A DNA stretch of 64,000 bases from Anseranas semipalmata (Eukaryota > Chordata > Aves > Anseriformes > Anseranatidae): the NCBI GenBank assembly GCA_013399115.1, contig VXAA01000964.1:124001-188000 (forward strand), in the 5' to 3' direction. Under the pieces are notes generated by a model that saw only the letters and a program-made list of their open reading frames with translations, was not told the origin of the DNA and made no database searches. Positions 26,201 to 41,200 of this stretch are shown piece after piece. Positions within the stretch are counted from its first letter, which is position 1. Every line of letters begins with the position of its first letter. Both the position numbers and the translations under genes were made by a program.

Positions 26201-29200
26201 TTCTTTTATTAGGTATTCATAATATCTCCCGAAAACTTTGTGAAAAGGAAGAAGTGTTTTTGCAAATGCTCCATAGCTGTAATGGAATAATAGAGCAGAT
26301 TTCCTGCACATGTTCTGCAGAAATCCAGTCATTTGTTATGTGTGCTGATACAGGAAATAAAAACTATTACCTTGCTCTTAACATCTTGTCTAAATGGGTG
26401 ATTTACAAGACTATAAATCTAATTGCATTATTGTAAAAAAATCCCAGAAGTAAAGTGATAAATCTGAGGCCACGTTTTGCAGATTCATACTAAAATTTGA
26501 CTTGTAAATTGCTCAAAGATTTTACTGCAATTGTGTGCAATAAGTCTTACAAGTTGCTTCTCTCTGATGTGTAAGTGGACACTTCTCTGTTGCCTAGCTG
26601 CCTTCAGCCTGGGAAGTGGCTTTCCACATGCTCCAGCTGGAAATTCTCTCTCCACATGAGACTTCCATGTCCCCAGGCCAGGAGCACCAAAATACCACTG
26701 CCCTGTCCACCAGCTCCCATGTTCTGCTACATAATGTTCACACCATCAAAGAATCAGTCTACCAGGAAAGGATATGGATAGGTGGATTTTTTTTTTTTTT
26801 NATGTGTTCTGCAGATAACAGAAAAGAAAGTGTCTGCAGACAGACACTTTTAGATGTCTATCCTAGATTTCAGCTGTGGAAATCCATTTCTAGATGACAC
26901 TATAGCAAATTAAAATGACATGCAGTGTACTTTAAAGTGAAAAATGAAATTACTCTGTTGCATGCAGTGGTTGTAGCTTCATCAGACCCTTCTAATTTTT
27001 AACAGACTCTGCTACAGAGGAAATGTCTTCCTATATTTTCTCAGAGTCCTGGCTGATGGAAGGCATTTCAGTTGGTGTGGTCTGCCAGAAGGGTTATTTT
27101 CCATGTGGAAATCATACAATGTGCCTCCCGCGGGCATTTCACTGTGATGGCATAAATGACTGTGACAATGGTGCAGATGAAGAGAACTGTGGTGAGTACA
27201 GCAACATCTATAAGTATGCAGAAATGAAATCTAGTTCTGGGATGTGTTCCTTCAGCTAATACACATGGAATCACTCATAGCCTTCAGATGATCTGCAAGC
27301 CTGACAAGTCTGGGGTTTTCAATGTGATTGAATATTTTCATTGCTTCAATGAATGAGGGAATTACACCATGCTGGTCAGGATGCTGGTCAGCATGCTGAC
27401 ACCATATCTGCTGACAGGGTGTCTAAAGGCATGCCCCGGGCAGACTCCAGTGATGAAATTCCTGCACAGTCCTCTGCTATGGACTGGGTAATCACTGCAT
27501 ATCTGTGTGGGGAATCCTTCAAGGTGAGTGCCCACAGATAAATAGAGGTTCTTATGCTCAGTAAGGCTTTCTACTAGCAGAAGTGAGGAATTCTTGTTAT
27601 GTGATGATTTCAACTGATTTAAGAGTTTTAGATATACACATATGCTAGTATTTGAGCATGAGCACGTGAACTTGATCTCCTCTTACTGATCTCCTTGCCT
27701 ACTCTCAATCCGAAAGAGCCACGAGGAAGTCAGGTCAATGAGACTGATCTCTTTTGGCTAACAAATGATCCCTGCTTTGGAGCATGGCTGTCTCTACATC
27801 GCATTTGACTTCTGTGACGCTAAAGCATGTTGGGCCAGAAGCTAAAGTGTCAACTCTACTGTCATCTCCTGCTTTGTATCCTCCCTCCCCACCTGCTTCC
27901 TAGTGTAGTTCTTACGTCTCTTTCACTTCTTTTTCTTCTTTCTAGATATTTCAAACCTGTGCCTCTTTCCTTCTTCTTTACCATCAACCCTCAGCTACCA
28001 TCTCTGAATGTGGTCACTTGTATTTGTGACTTTCCACATGGCATATTTCTAGTGCCATTACCAGCTCCAAAATGCACCCTGGTGTGCTAACACTGATTGC
28101 TTCAAAGACTGATATTCTCCATATATAATAGAGATTCCTATCTTCTGCCAACGTATTAAAAAACTCTATGCTATATAGACGTTAACTTATTTTCTCTCAA
28201 ATATAATATAACTTGTAAAATTACCCATTCATTTAGCTATTCCAGCCATGACCTGTTCTCATTATTTCCCACGGTTTGTCTGAAATCTGAGGTCACCATG
28301 CATATCCATTTACTGAAATCAGTGTAAACTTTCTGTTTTTTACTGAGTCACTTTCTGTCTTTCAGTCTTGTTCTAAAACACTCCCGTTATCAGGTAGATT
28401 TTCTCTTTAAATAATTTGTAAGTCTCCATGCAATAACATGTACTGCAGTAAGAGTTTCTCCACTCTATTGTTCATTTTATTTTAGCATTCAGTTATTTTT
28501 GTCAACACATCTTCTAATAATATTTTGCATCATCTTTAGATTTCTCTCTCTCTGCCACGCTCATAGTCTGGTGCACTTCTGATATGCAATTTACATGAGA
28601 TTTCTTAATTTGGGCTTATAAATGCTACTCATTATCAACAGAAAATACAATAAAAGCAATCATTTTGAAGATTTACTTTTGCTTACATCCCATATCAGAA
28701 AACAGATATACCCCACAGCCAAACTACATGTTCCCTGGCATTAATGTTCTGGTTTTCATTAAAAGTTGATATAGAATTTAAAGTATAGCTGACAAATATT
28801 AACACTTTTTATAGGAGATAACAGTGGATGGGCGAGTATCTTTGATATGGTTCATGGAAAGCCTAATTATCTGGATTTATCAGAAGAATGTTGTAAGTAA
28901 TTGCTGCTTTTTCTATTTCATTGCCTTTCTGACTTAATTCTAAGTGCATTATAACACTCTTATTAGTATCCTTAAACTATTTTACATTTCTAAGACTTTT
29001 CACTGCATACATATATTCACTATAATTATAGAGATATCTGGAATTTTAGATGAGTTCAGGGAACTCCTTTAGCTTCCCAGAGCTTTTTGCATGCACACCA
29101 GAGCAGAGCAGAGTGAAGCTGTGTGGAGCATATTTGTTAGTGCCAGGTTGCAGCTTTGCAGACTTGCAGGAAAATAGTAACTAAATTTTTGGAAATTCAA

Positions 29201-32200
29201 TATTTGTTTTCATCTCACTCTGGAACAAAAGAAAAAAGAAAGGTTTCTTTGTGAAACAGTTTTGTTTTGTTTTGTTTTTAAGATTTTAAAATCTTGAAGT
29301 GGTTTACATTAAACCCTTCTAAAATATTTGTTTTGCCTACTGATGAGGAGTCATAAGCCCAAAAGCCCCAACTTAGTCAAAGTAGTACAGTTCTGAGACA
29401 GCTCTTCAGATGGACTGCCAAGAAGGGGTAGCCAAAAAGCCTTTAATCGCAGCAGGCAAGGACAGCATCGTGGCAAGAAAGAAGCAAGTTTATTTGTTGT
29501 GTTCCCTCTTGTCCACACTAAAATAAAAGCATCCAGTTTCTCAGTGAAGTGTAGTGACTTTAACTAACCTGCATTCTCCAGTGGAAACCATTGCATCAGC
29601 AGTTTCTCAGATGTTCTCATTTGTATGTATATCTATATATTTATATATATGCCAAGTACATGTTGTCTTTCAGTTACCCTTACTGTAGCTAATACTGTAC
29701 TTATGGAGAATAGGATTTTAAACTTGATTTATGTTTTACCTATGTTTGATTTCACTATGTGTGAAGTACTGCAGACCCAGGAAGTGCAGAATCATTTTTT
29801 ATAGCCTTCCTGAACCTTATGAAGGTAATTCGAGGAAGGGTGTGGGCTGGACATCTAAATGTCCAAACCCTTTTCCAAAAAGGGGTCTTAGAGTGACAAT
29901 CCACCTGATCAGAAGTACTTGGTGGATATAAGACATATATATACATAAGACATTCCCTGAAGAATTCCTTTTCCCAGGTCTTCACCAATACCCAGAAGGT
30001 TGCAGCTGCATGGAAACAGAACTAGAATGTGCTGCAGTGAATCTAAAGTCCGTTCCACTTGTTTCAAGTAATGTAACCCTCCTGTAAGTAGAGTCCCTTT
30101 TGCTCTCCAACATAAAGCTGTATCAGAAACAAAGATATGCCTAAACATACTTTGTATAGCACTGTACTACCAAGTGTGGGCCCTCTCCATTCAGAGACTG
30201 CAGAAAAGGTCAGCCCACTACAGGTACTTACTAGGTGATTTACTAGTATGTAGTGAATGCTGTGAGTGTTTTGCTACAAGGTCCACTTCAGGGTGGAATT
30301 CATTTGACAAAATATATGTCAACAGTGTAAACCAGTCATCTAATACAGGTCATATGAACTGCACACAGACTGTGTTTACTTCTCTCCCTTGAAGAGTTTG
30401 GGTGTTAGCTGAGATGTGGATTTTGCACCGTAGATGTTACAATTAGGTGAGTTGAATGTTGCTTGGCTTCGTCATTCCTATTGCTTAAAGTCTATTGGCC
30501 CCAGGGCACTCACTAAAGATCACTGGTTGTGCAGCCAACACTGGGGTAATGGGCACTCACCAAATATTGCTGAAGTTACCAAAGTAGGAATTGCTTCTTA
30601 ATGATGACTCACAGCTCCCTATTTAGGCTTGGCAGCTCCAGTTTTACAGGTTGTAAAAATGTATATAAGGCTGAATACTTGTTAGTATGGGAAATTCTCA
30701 AAGATCTATCTGGATCAGCAAAGGGAAATATTTAGAAGAGGCCAGCCTAAAACTGAGTAAAGATGTTTGCTGGCTTTCAGCTAGCTTGTTCAAGTGGTCA
30801 AGTACATTTACTTTCCAAAGAGACCAAAGTGAGAACTGTCCTCTCCCAGCTAATCCTGAGAGGGCACTCAAGCTTCAGCTGGGGATTTAAACAATAAGGA
30901 CCCATGACAAAGAAGCTAAGGCTACCAGGCTTCACAAGCAGAGCGATGCACCCAAAGTGATGCACCCAGTGTAATGCAATGCAATGCAATGCACCCAAAG
31001 ACCTTTTTAGGCTCTGACATTGTGTTTAAACATCAGTTGCTGATTACTTTTAGGTCACTCGCACACAACCAGATCCATTCTCTTCCAGATGAAGTTTTCA
31101 GCAAGTATACAGAGGTGAAGAAAATGTAAGTATCTTGACAGTTTATTAAAGCACTACATGAGTCCAGGACTAAATGAAATGCATAAAATCAATACACAGT
31201 CACCAGTGCTATCACTTCTTAACAGTATAGCACAGCATTTGCTTTTGAAATGGATGTTTTGATGATCATGTTGGTCTTCCAGTCCAGCCAGATGAGCACA
31301 GATGCAGGCCATTTCATATGCAATACACAGAGATCTGGTCTTGCTCCCTGGCACAGAAAAATAAGTAAGCAGAAAATAGGCCTGCCTAATAAGCACTACT
31401 GCCATTTGGTGATGAAACTGCACCTTACTGTTCTAAAAGGTTAAGTAACACATCTTTTAAATTTTTCCCTTTTTCATCTTTTTTGATGCCAAGATACCAT
31501 GGAAACCAAACACAAATTATGTGATTAGCTGCACACGTGGCAAGTTTACCGTGTAGTCAATCCTCTTATAGATCACTGGTACATTTTTTCAAGCTGGATG
31601 GTGTCTTCCATGTTTTTTATATAGTAAGGTGGCCTTTTTATTGGAATTTGATTTGGAGAGCTTTCAATACAACTTTCTCCAAGTTCCTGTAGGAACTGTC
31701 TGCCCTCAACTGAGTAATGAAGAAGGGAGACATTTGGATATATTCCATTGTGAGATAGAATGATTTGTGTCCTTTTTTAAATATGTCTGTTGTTAATAAA
31801 AAGTAAATAAAAAAAATAAATTAAACAAACAAATAAACAAACAGTCAGCCCTGTACCTGGCATCTCCCTCAGATAAATTCTTACGGGATTAAGGCATACA
31901 TACAAAGCTAAAATGTATGCGGTCTACATGAGAAAACAGAGACGGTTCTGGCGGTAACAATTCATATGACAGATATAAGATAAACTCTCATAAAACCCAT
32001 AAACACACAGTACTTGAGCTTACCTTTTGTTTTGGATTGGATGGTGTATGCCTTTTATTAGGCAGTTCCTAATGACAGCTCAAACTGCCATCCATCCAGA
32101 AGAGGTTAGCAGCCTTCAAGAACTGCCTTTCCATGGGAAAAGACTGTACAATTTGAAGAGTGGCAGAGTGCTAGAACCAATTTTATATAAACAAAACATA

Positions 32201-35200
32201 TATGCCACTAATTTTCAGCAGAGGTGCATCATCAGGTGCAATGTACATTAACACAAGGGTGTCAAGAAAGATGGCTAACTATTGTTCATATTTCATAAAA
32301 TTCAAAACAATATATCTGTACCCTGGAACAGTATTGGCTTTTCTCCCCAGCCTCCAATGCTTTCTATTTTGTACCTTTGTTTTTTATACCCTATGATATT
32401 CTATTGCAAAAGCATAATCAAGAAATGGGAATGACACAGCCTGGAGAGAGACATGTACCGAATAACCTCATTGAAGTCATTAGAAAGTTCTACTCTGGTA
32501 GAAAATATTAAATCTGACTTCAGTGGCGTTACATCAGGCATTAATTTAGTAGTAAGCTTAAAATGGCAGAAAGGGATAACTGGGGGATTATGAAACATCT
32601 GCAATTCTAAGAAGTTAATAAATCATGATTATCCTGGCTTTCTTACCTTTTCTATACCAGATTTCTACAACACAATTGCATCCAGACAATATCAAGGAAA
32701 GCATTCTTTGGACTATACAAACTTCAGAAATTGTGCGTACAGTATTTCCCTAATTTTGCTTTTTTATACCACACATTGCTTCTTGGGTATCACAGAGCAA
32801 ACATTCCTTCCACGATATGGGAAATTGCATCTAAACTCCCTCCCTTCAGTCTCATTCAAACACAATTCAGCATACTGCAGTAGCTTGAGAAAGATACTAG
32901 AAGTGGGAAGTCCCTCCATTTTAACTCCTACTGTTACTCTAATTGAACTCTGGAGCAGAGACAAAGCACTTAACTTCTTTCTGTATCATCAGCCACCCTT
33001 TATAAACTTAATTTAGTATGTGTACCTGACAGTAATTCATTTGTTGATGTTCACAAAGCACATCGGCAAAATTTTTCAGATGTTAGTGTTTACAGCATTA
33101 TTAGGCAGTTTTTCTCAAATTCCAGGTACCCCACCACTTCCAACAGATGATAAAAGCTCAGTGTCTTTGAAAATCGGGTTAGTCTTACAGGTTCCTTATC
33201 AAGTTTTGAATCACAAACTACAAGTGTTGACATTTTGATAGATCAGCGTATATTAATGCAGTGTTTTTTTACTATGTCTGACTTGGTCTGAAAAAGGATA
33301 TGTATAAGACCTAGCCAAAAGTTGTCCATTGCATCATAGCAAAACATACCTTCCCCTGTGCAGCACAAAGCTATTCATAAAAGCACATTTTTAATGCTTT
33401 ACCCAGCATCATTCCACATATAAAATATTAAAAAGCATTAAGTCAAATGCTATTGCCCTTGCAGTAGCAGCCAGCCTTTTATGAGACAGCAACCTTAAAA
33501 CACTTTCAGTTAGCATTTTAAAATCCAATGTTGCTTGTCACAGTTGTTTATCTTTCTGGTTGCTCTCATCATGTCTGAAAGTTTTCAGCTTCCTCATTTT
33601 ATAATCAGTCTACCAGGTTTTAGATAGCATTATTTTAGTTTCAGTGTTGTACTCCTTTGTCAACAGGTATCTCAGTCATAACTGTATCACTAGTTTGAAA
33701 CCTGGGGTATTCAGAGATCTACACAAATTGAAATGGCTGTGAGTACCCATTTTCTCCTTGTTTGTAAAATTATTATTCATTACTGGCAATGTATGCCAAT
33801 ATCTGGCATTGGTCTAAAAAGAAAGTAACAAGGCAGTAAAACTATGTTTGGACATGACGATCTGCACAAAAATATTGTGAATGGCTACCCCTTGCAACTC
33901 CTTATTGCTCTTACAAAGACTACATTTCAATTTCCAGAGGTCTAGTTATTCTGGGTCTGTTTTCTAGGTCTAGTTATTCTGGAATTGCAGAAAAGAAGCT
34001 TCTTTGTGGTTTGCTCATTTCAGCTTTCTTTTTTTTTCCTTACAAGGACTGTTGATGTAGAAAGAAAAAAAAAAAAAGAACTATTTTTTCTTTCCAGAAT
34101 TCTGGATTTTAACCCAATAGTGAAAATTTCACAGCAGTTATTTACTGGCTTAAAGTCTTTGGTTTTTTTGTAAGTATTGCTCTTGCACATTTTTATATTG
34201 ATATTGTTCAATAACCAAGTAGCTTTCATTTCTATCTTTGTTTTTTCCCTCCAACTTCCTTCCTTTACCTAAGATTTCAAGCATATCCTTCATGAAGAAA
34301 TCATGCTTACCAACTCGAAATATTTACTTATTCTGGATTCAGATTTGGATTTGGATTTCTCATAAGCATTTTTCATGCTAGGACCATCTTTACTATGTTT
34401 CAGTTAAAACTAAAGTACGTTCCTGAAGCTGTAAAACTGTTTAGGATCATATCTCTTTTCTCTGAACACCTATAGGAAACTCAAGATCTAAACTGAAAAT
34501 TCTTGGATACAACCTGGAGAAACCTAGGCTCTCCTTTTAGAAAACTGAGAGTATCGGGGTAGTTAGACAATTCACCATGCAGATACCACTGTGATGACTA
34601 TAACAGAAATTCCATTTTAGACAGAGCTTACAGTATGCAGGAAGGAGACATGATGTCCTATAAGCTCCTTCCATCGCCCTCATCAAGTAAATCAACACCT
34701 GAGAAGTATAATCTCAATTTCTTAGAAAACATAGCAGCTGTTTTCAGTAGTATCCAGGGAAATAAATCACTTGGTTTTGCTAGTGGAAAATGAAGTTTTT
34801 GCTACTGATCCCTTGGCTCAGGGCAGAGAAGATGAAAGACTGTGTGTCTTTAATGAGCCAGTGACTCAACTGTCTCAGCTGAGCTCCTGGTAGGCAGCTG
34901 CTGCCACCACAGCTGGCACTAGCAACCTGCAGAACCAAACCACCTCCCTGCCCTTACCAGCTCCCATGGGAACGAGTCTGAGGAAAGTCAGAGCACGTGT
35001 GGAAAACCTACAGTACCAGTACTGAGGATTTAATTTTTTTAATGGACACGTGGTTTTTTGAAGTTGGTCAGTTCAGCATATTTCCCCATCATTCAATGTA
35101 TCCATTGCTTATAAATAAAATACATTATTAAACACCAGCAAATATTTTTCTGACACTGGACATGTTTTGTTACTGGCAACTTAATCTTTTTTTTTTTTTC

Positions 35201-38200
35201 TGTAGTTCCTGTAAAATCTAAATTTGCATTAAATTTTAAAGCAATGTCACTAATCTAATCTTGGATTCTTCTCAAAAGTTTATATTTGCATATCTTTCTT
35301 ACACTTACACATTTTGTTATGAAGTATGATAAAACATCTTGTTTTCTAACCATATTTTAATTTATGAAGATCAATGATAAACAATTCACTTGAGACTCTT
35401 CCCAAGAAGATCTGTAGTCAAATGCCTCGTATTAACTGGATGTAAGTAAATCATGCAAAAGTTTCCTTTGATAAATTATTATATTATTTTCTGTGAAGAT
35501 AAAAATTCATAATGTGTTTATTCTGTTGGACCAAGCCAGGTGTGACGTTCTAAAAAGAGCAGAGCCTTTGCCAATGTTGAACCTCATGGTGTCTCAAATG
35601 TCTATCTGAAAAATACCACAGTCCTCTGCCAACATAAACTTTTAGAGCTGCTTCTTGTTCTCATGACTCTCATGAGTTTAGCAAAATTCTGTCTTTCACT
35701 TCAGTTTCCCAGTGAAAATGAAATAAGTTATTGTGAATACATGCTTATCCTAAGTATAACTTAGGATATATAGACATATATTGCAATTAAATGTAAAATC
35801 TCCACCTAGTGGTCTCTATTTATTCTGGTACAGAGACTACATATGAGAAATGCCAATGTATTAGCTTATTATTGCTGAAATGGTTGGTGAGCTGGGCCAT
35901 AAATAGAGATGAAATCACAACAAAGAAAGGGCTATAATTTGCTTTGGTTGCTATTTACATTCATATTCAGAACTAGGTAATAAATTGGGGCTAATTTTGG
36001 AAGAAATAAATAAAGGAAGGCCAAAAAAAAAAAAAAAGGGAGACTACCCCAGAGCTTGAACTCTCTCCTGCAAAATTATTCCACTACTCATGAGTAACAG
36101 TTTCCTTATTGTTATTTAGGGATTTCGAAGGCAATCGTATTAAGGCCTTAACTAATACCACCTTCCTGGAATGTGATGCGCTCACTGTATTGTAAGTAAA
36201 AGACATACAAAAATAAAGCAATAAAAACCTTTTGAATATGTGTGACTCACAGTTCTCAACACAGTATTTGTCTCAATTTATAACGCCTGATCAGGACAGC
36301 CGTGCTTTTGTCAAGGAGGTATTCTGTACAATTAATTGAATTATTGTAAGCATAGTCAAATGGACTATTTTGGCAATTGTCACAATACCACTTGTTTCAA
36401 CAAAGAGAATAAGAAATAAGCTATATGCTATATGATTTCTGCCTTGTGACCAGATCATGAGTACCAGGGTGCTTTTTAAACTCCACAAAGTCCTGGGACT
36501 TGCGGTCTGATCACAAAGCAGACATAATACAGTATGCCTGTATCTCAACCTGTAGATGTTTTTTTCTTGTTGATTCCATTCCTTCTTCAGACTGGAATGT
36601 CCACATGCAGGGAATAAGCAAAAAATATTGTTGCTGCTAAAATTAAATCTTTTTGTATACAGTAATAATGCACATTCCAACTTTATTATATTCAGCTATA
36701 GCTCATGTAATACACAGGAAAGGAAAAACAGAATCTGAAGGGGGATCTGAAGGCAGATCATGAAAAAAAAAATTACAGGTTAAGAAATATGAAGTGTTCT
36801 TTGTTGTTATGCTTGGTGTGGTGTCTTACCAGGGAGGAAAGATGATTCCCTGCAGCAGGATTGTATGAAACCCAGTGAGAGCAAAAACAAAAACAAAAAA
36901 ATCTAAACTTGAATATGTAACTTTTCTGCCTGGACAGCAAATCCCAGAGCCTTCAATCAAATAAAATTTCATATTACTCTCTTACTTAGTTAATTGCTTG
37001 CTTTTAATTAATGCTAAGGACAGTTTTACTTAACTAACTCCTTAGCCTTGTGTAGGTTTCTTTTGCAGTGACTACAATAACACACCTTGTTACAGCTTGT
37101 AAAAATTAGCCAGGGTCCTAAGGAACTTCTAATATAACTAGAAAAATATAAAGCCAGGTAGTGACAGAGAAACATGAAATTAGCACTGCATATTAAATAA
37201 AATCATTAAGTACATAAGCTAATGCATATTTTCCTTTACAGGGTTCTTCGTGGAAATCAACTTCGCTTTGTGCCTGCAAATACCTTTTCCTCATTAAAAG
37301 ATCTGGGGGAATTGTGAGCTTTCTAAAGTCTGTTTTTAAAAGATAGAGTGTGAGCTGTTGCATGCCCGTCATTTGTGAGTGTATTGCCCCTTTCCCGCTA
37401 AAGGTGGGCCGGGAGGCCATACAGAACCAAAGGCTGGAGGCCTGGAAGAGGCCGGCAAGAGGGAGCTGCGGGTAGTGCCTTGGGCAGCATCACGGAGAGG
37501 GGGAAACTTACACCTCTGATTCCTGAGGCTTTCTGGGTTTTGCAGCAGATGTAGTTCATAATGTATGGGCTAAAAAACGAGATGTCCCTGTATCCAAGTG
37601 ACCATCAGGCTCCTGGCACATGAGCGTCCAGGGTCCACCTGGGTCCTCCGGAGCCAACACAGCATTTTTAAGTCGCTTTGGATCACACTGAGGGTATCTC
37701 TATTCCCTGTACGGTCTATAGAGAAATAAATGGGACACCACAGCTGCACTTTGGAGGTGAACCAGCCTCCTCCCACCAGTTTTAAGATTTTAAGCTACTT
37801 TTAGATGTGAGGCTGCCACTTCCCCCAGGGATGAGCATGGATGCATCAGGCTCACCTGCATGCAGCAGCATCACGCTGCATCTGGGGTTTGGTTACCTCG
37901 TTACCTGGTATGACGTGTTTAGGCAGGGACAGAGAATGGCTGCAGAAGAAGCAGAAGCCAAAAAGAGAGGGGAAAGCTGGAAGGGGAGCCCTCAGTGACT
38001 GGAGGGACGTGAGTGATTGAAATGGGCTGCTACAGACTGCTGGGGGAGAGTAGTAACTAGCATTGGTTGTTAATGACACTGATCTTCTGGCCTGGTGGAA
38101 GCACCAGGAAACAAACAGCTCATTCACCAAAACCAGCTTTCAGTGTTGAATTTACCGTGGGATTTTTATTTATTTTGCTTTGTTTTTCCATGCTCTACCT

Positions 38201-41200
38201 ATATTAAATGTGAAAGCTTCACATCTATGTAATTAGGCCTTGATTCATCTCACCTCTCAGTAATGATTAAGTTCATAAATTATACAGAGACCCTCAGGCA
38301 GCCAGGTTCCCAAATTAGATACCTCAGCTGAATGAGGTATGATGAATCAGAGCTAAAATGATCCATGTTTAGCAATCGCCAAACATCAGTGCCTGTACCG
38401 ACTGGCTTCAAAGTGACTTATGGATAAAATTAGAGCAAGGAAATATTAGATGAACTGAAGAAATGATAAAAGATGATTTTGCTGCTATTAGAATTTTAAG
38501 TAAGGTAGCGTGCCTCCTCACCTATGAAAAGGAGAAAATCTGTGTCTTCGAGTTTTTAAAGTTTGTATATTGAAATGGATGGTGGAATACTGGGGATGAA
38601 TCTGATTGCTCTTGTTCTCTCTGTTTCTTGAAGGGATCTATCCATTAACACGATTACAGAATTACCACGTTATATTTTTAAAGACCTGAAGTATTTACAA
38701 AAGCTGTAAGTTATAAATGAGAAATCCCAACTGAATTTTAAAATCTAATAATCTAGTTTGTCTTTTTTATTCTGAAATAAAGTTAGAAACAGTTTCTGTT
38801 TCTTTCAGCAATCTGTCTTTCAATCCACTTTCTCACCTCTCTGAGGATCATTTTGAAAGTCTTCAGCAGCTTCAGTCATTGTAAGTAAAAACTGAAATAT
38901 TTTACTGGCATAGTACGCTAAATAATATCCTTTTTTTCCAGGAGAAATATTCATCAATTTCAAAGCTCTTATTGTCACTCTATAAGATGCTGAAAGTACT
39001 TTTATTTTCTGTTCCTACAAGAGTACTTAACACCCCAAGGCAGCAGGCCAAAACACATGATTTACAGCCATACAGTTTGCTCAGTTTTACTGCTATTCAC
39101 AAACGAGGAGTCTAGGAGCAAACAAAACATACAAATAAAGAACAAATTACACAACAAGCACAGTTAGGCTGCTTGGGCAGGTAAAGACATAAATAAATGG
39201 CAAGAAGTATTTTAGAACCTCTATAAAATCTTCTTTGTGGAGGTTCATAAAATATTCACCTCACTGGGCTGATGATTCAGCCACATATTTTTTTAAATTA
39301 AGTATTTTACACAAAATTTGAACTCAGAATTTTTGTTTTTTCTTCTTTAATTCACAAAGATTCACTCTCACCTAAAAGTACATCTTCTAATTTTATTAGA
39401 TTCAGGGTTGAAAAGCAAGACTATAACATCTTTTTTAAACTGTCATTCTGTGCCGTATGGCTTTTTCTTAAAAAGCTGTCCAAAAGAAGAACAATGTGTT
39501 ATTTTTAAATAGTTGAGCTTCAATTCACGCTCTTTTTTGTTAAGCAGAAAGAAAACTCCCTGAATTGATCCGAACGATGAATCTGAATAGCTTTCCTGCA
39601 GCCTATTGTTTGGTAATTTTCTCCTGTGCCACACAGTCAAAAACACTGTGCCAAAGTCAATGCACAGGATAATATTCAGTTCCTCTTTGTAGACTCTTAT
39701 TTGTTAAATGTCCAAGGGTGACAGGTAAGTAATGCGTCTAAAGTCATTACAGTAAGAGTAAAATTTAAGAGAGTTCAGGAAACCATTGCTATTTGAGATC
39801 CCTGCTGTATTTGTCATGGCTGCCAGCTGCCACTTCTGGAAGTCTTTGGTCTTTTATGGACCCTGTGTCTGCCCACATGGATGTCTCAGATACCGCAGGA
39901 CATGCCAAATAATGCTAGATGAAGTATTAGTCTGAAGAGCAAATCAACCCAAAATCTGGTCTAGATTGAGATGAACCATTTTCCAGATCCCACTGACTGT
40001 ATTCACCACTGGCTTATTCAGCTAATAACATGTAGGACTCTGGTGTCATTGGAGATGCCCTTGGATATCTACCCCTCCCGGTTGTCACCTGCTACTCCAG
40101 AAAGCCAAAGGACTCTTGTAGGTCTTGTGTCACATCAGCCTTCTCTACATGCGCATCTCAAATGGGTGTCTCCAGGGCACGTGAAATGTTTTTTGTGGAT
40201 AACCAAGTCTATCATGTGGCAGCCGTGCCAGAATAACTTCCTTTGAGTTTCTTTATGAAGAGCATTACAGCCCTTGGTTCCACTATTATTCACAGAATTA
40301 AATGCAGCAACTATAACTTACTATCAGTATTCCAGTCCATAAGCCACCACAGGGACAAGACAGTAATCATAAGACAGGACATTGTTTTGAAATATGGATG
40401 GAGACATGCTCTGCTGCTATATAAGCCCTGACGAGCTGGGAAAAGTGTAGTTATTTCAATTTGAGAGCACATTAACTGTGATAGATATGTTACTGCCAAT
40501 GTAATAGTACCACCTGCCTGCCTGTCAAAATGATTGTCTGATCTGTGTTTTCAACTCAGAACATGCAGTACAGGAACAAAGAATGTAAGACAGACACAAT
40601 GTCAGTCCCCCCAAAATCTAACTGGGCTAGAATTAACCAGAACAAAGTGATCTCCATAACCATTCATTTTTCCAGAAGCCTTGTTGACAGGATGACAGGC
40701 ATTTTATTTCATGGTATAGACAGTGTATAATCCAAAAAAAAAAAAAAAAAGAGGTTTTCAAGTTTAAAATCTTGTGAAAAAAAAATGCCAATGAGCCTGG
40801 GGCCAGAACAAGAACCAAACCAACTCTCAGCCAGCTGTGTCCTAGGAGCCGCTTCTCTCCACTGGCTCTGAAGGAGACTTAGCTCCAGTCCAACCACTCA
40901 CAGTGTGGAGATCTGATGTCAGGTGAAACAAAACCCAACCCAGACACCTGAACCTACTCAATTAAAAAATAAAATTAAATAAAACCATCTTAGTGTTTTG
41001 GGTGGCTAATAGGAGAAGGACCAGGTCCTCATCTGCAAACAGACACTCTTCAGTGATTTAACCTTCCAGTTGTACACATCGTTGCTGAATCCCTGCTGCA
41101 GCTTCCGCTGCTGGGCAGCTAGTATCTGTGGTTTGTGCAAACCAGGTGTGCCAGCACTCCAAAAATGTGACAAAATATCCAGCTTTCCTGAGCTACCAGC

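Noticed and set aside
27023..27259. Single-exon protein from 27023 containing the LDLa module
   Set aside because: It reads past a good GTGAGT donor at 27192 into intron. The LDLa part belongs to RXFP2 exon 2.
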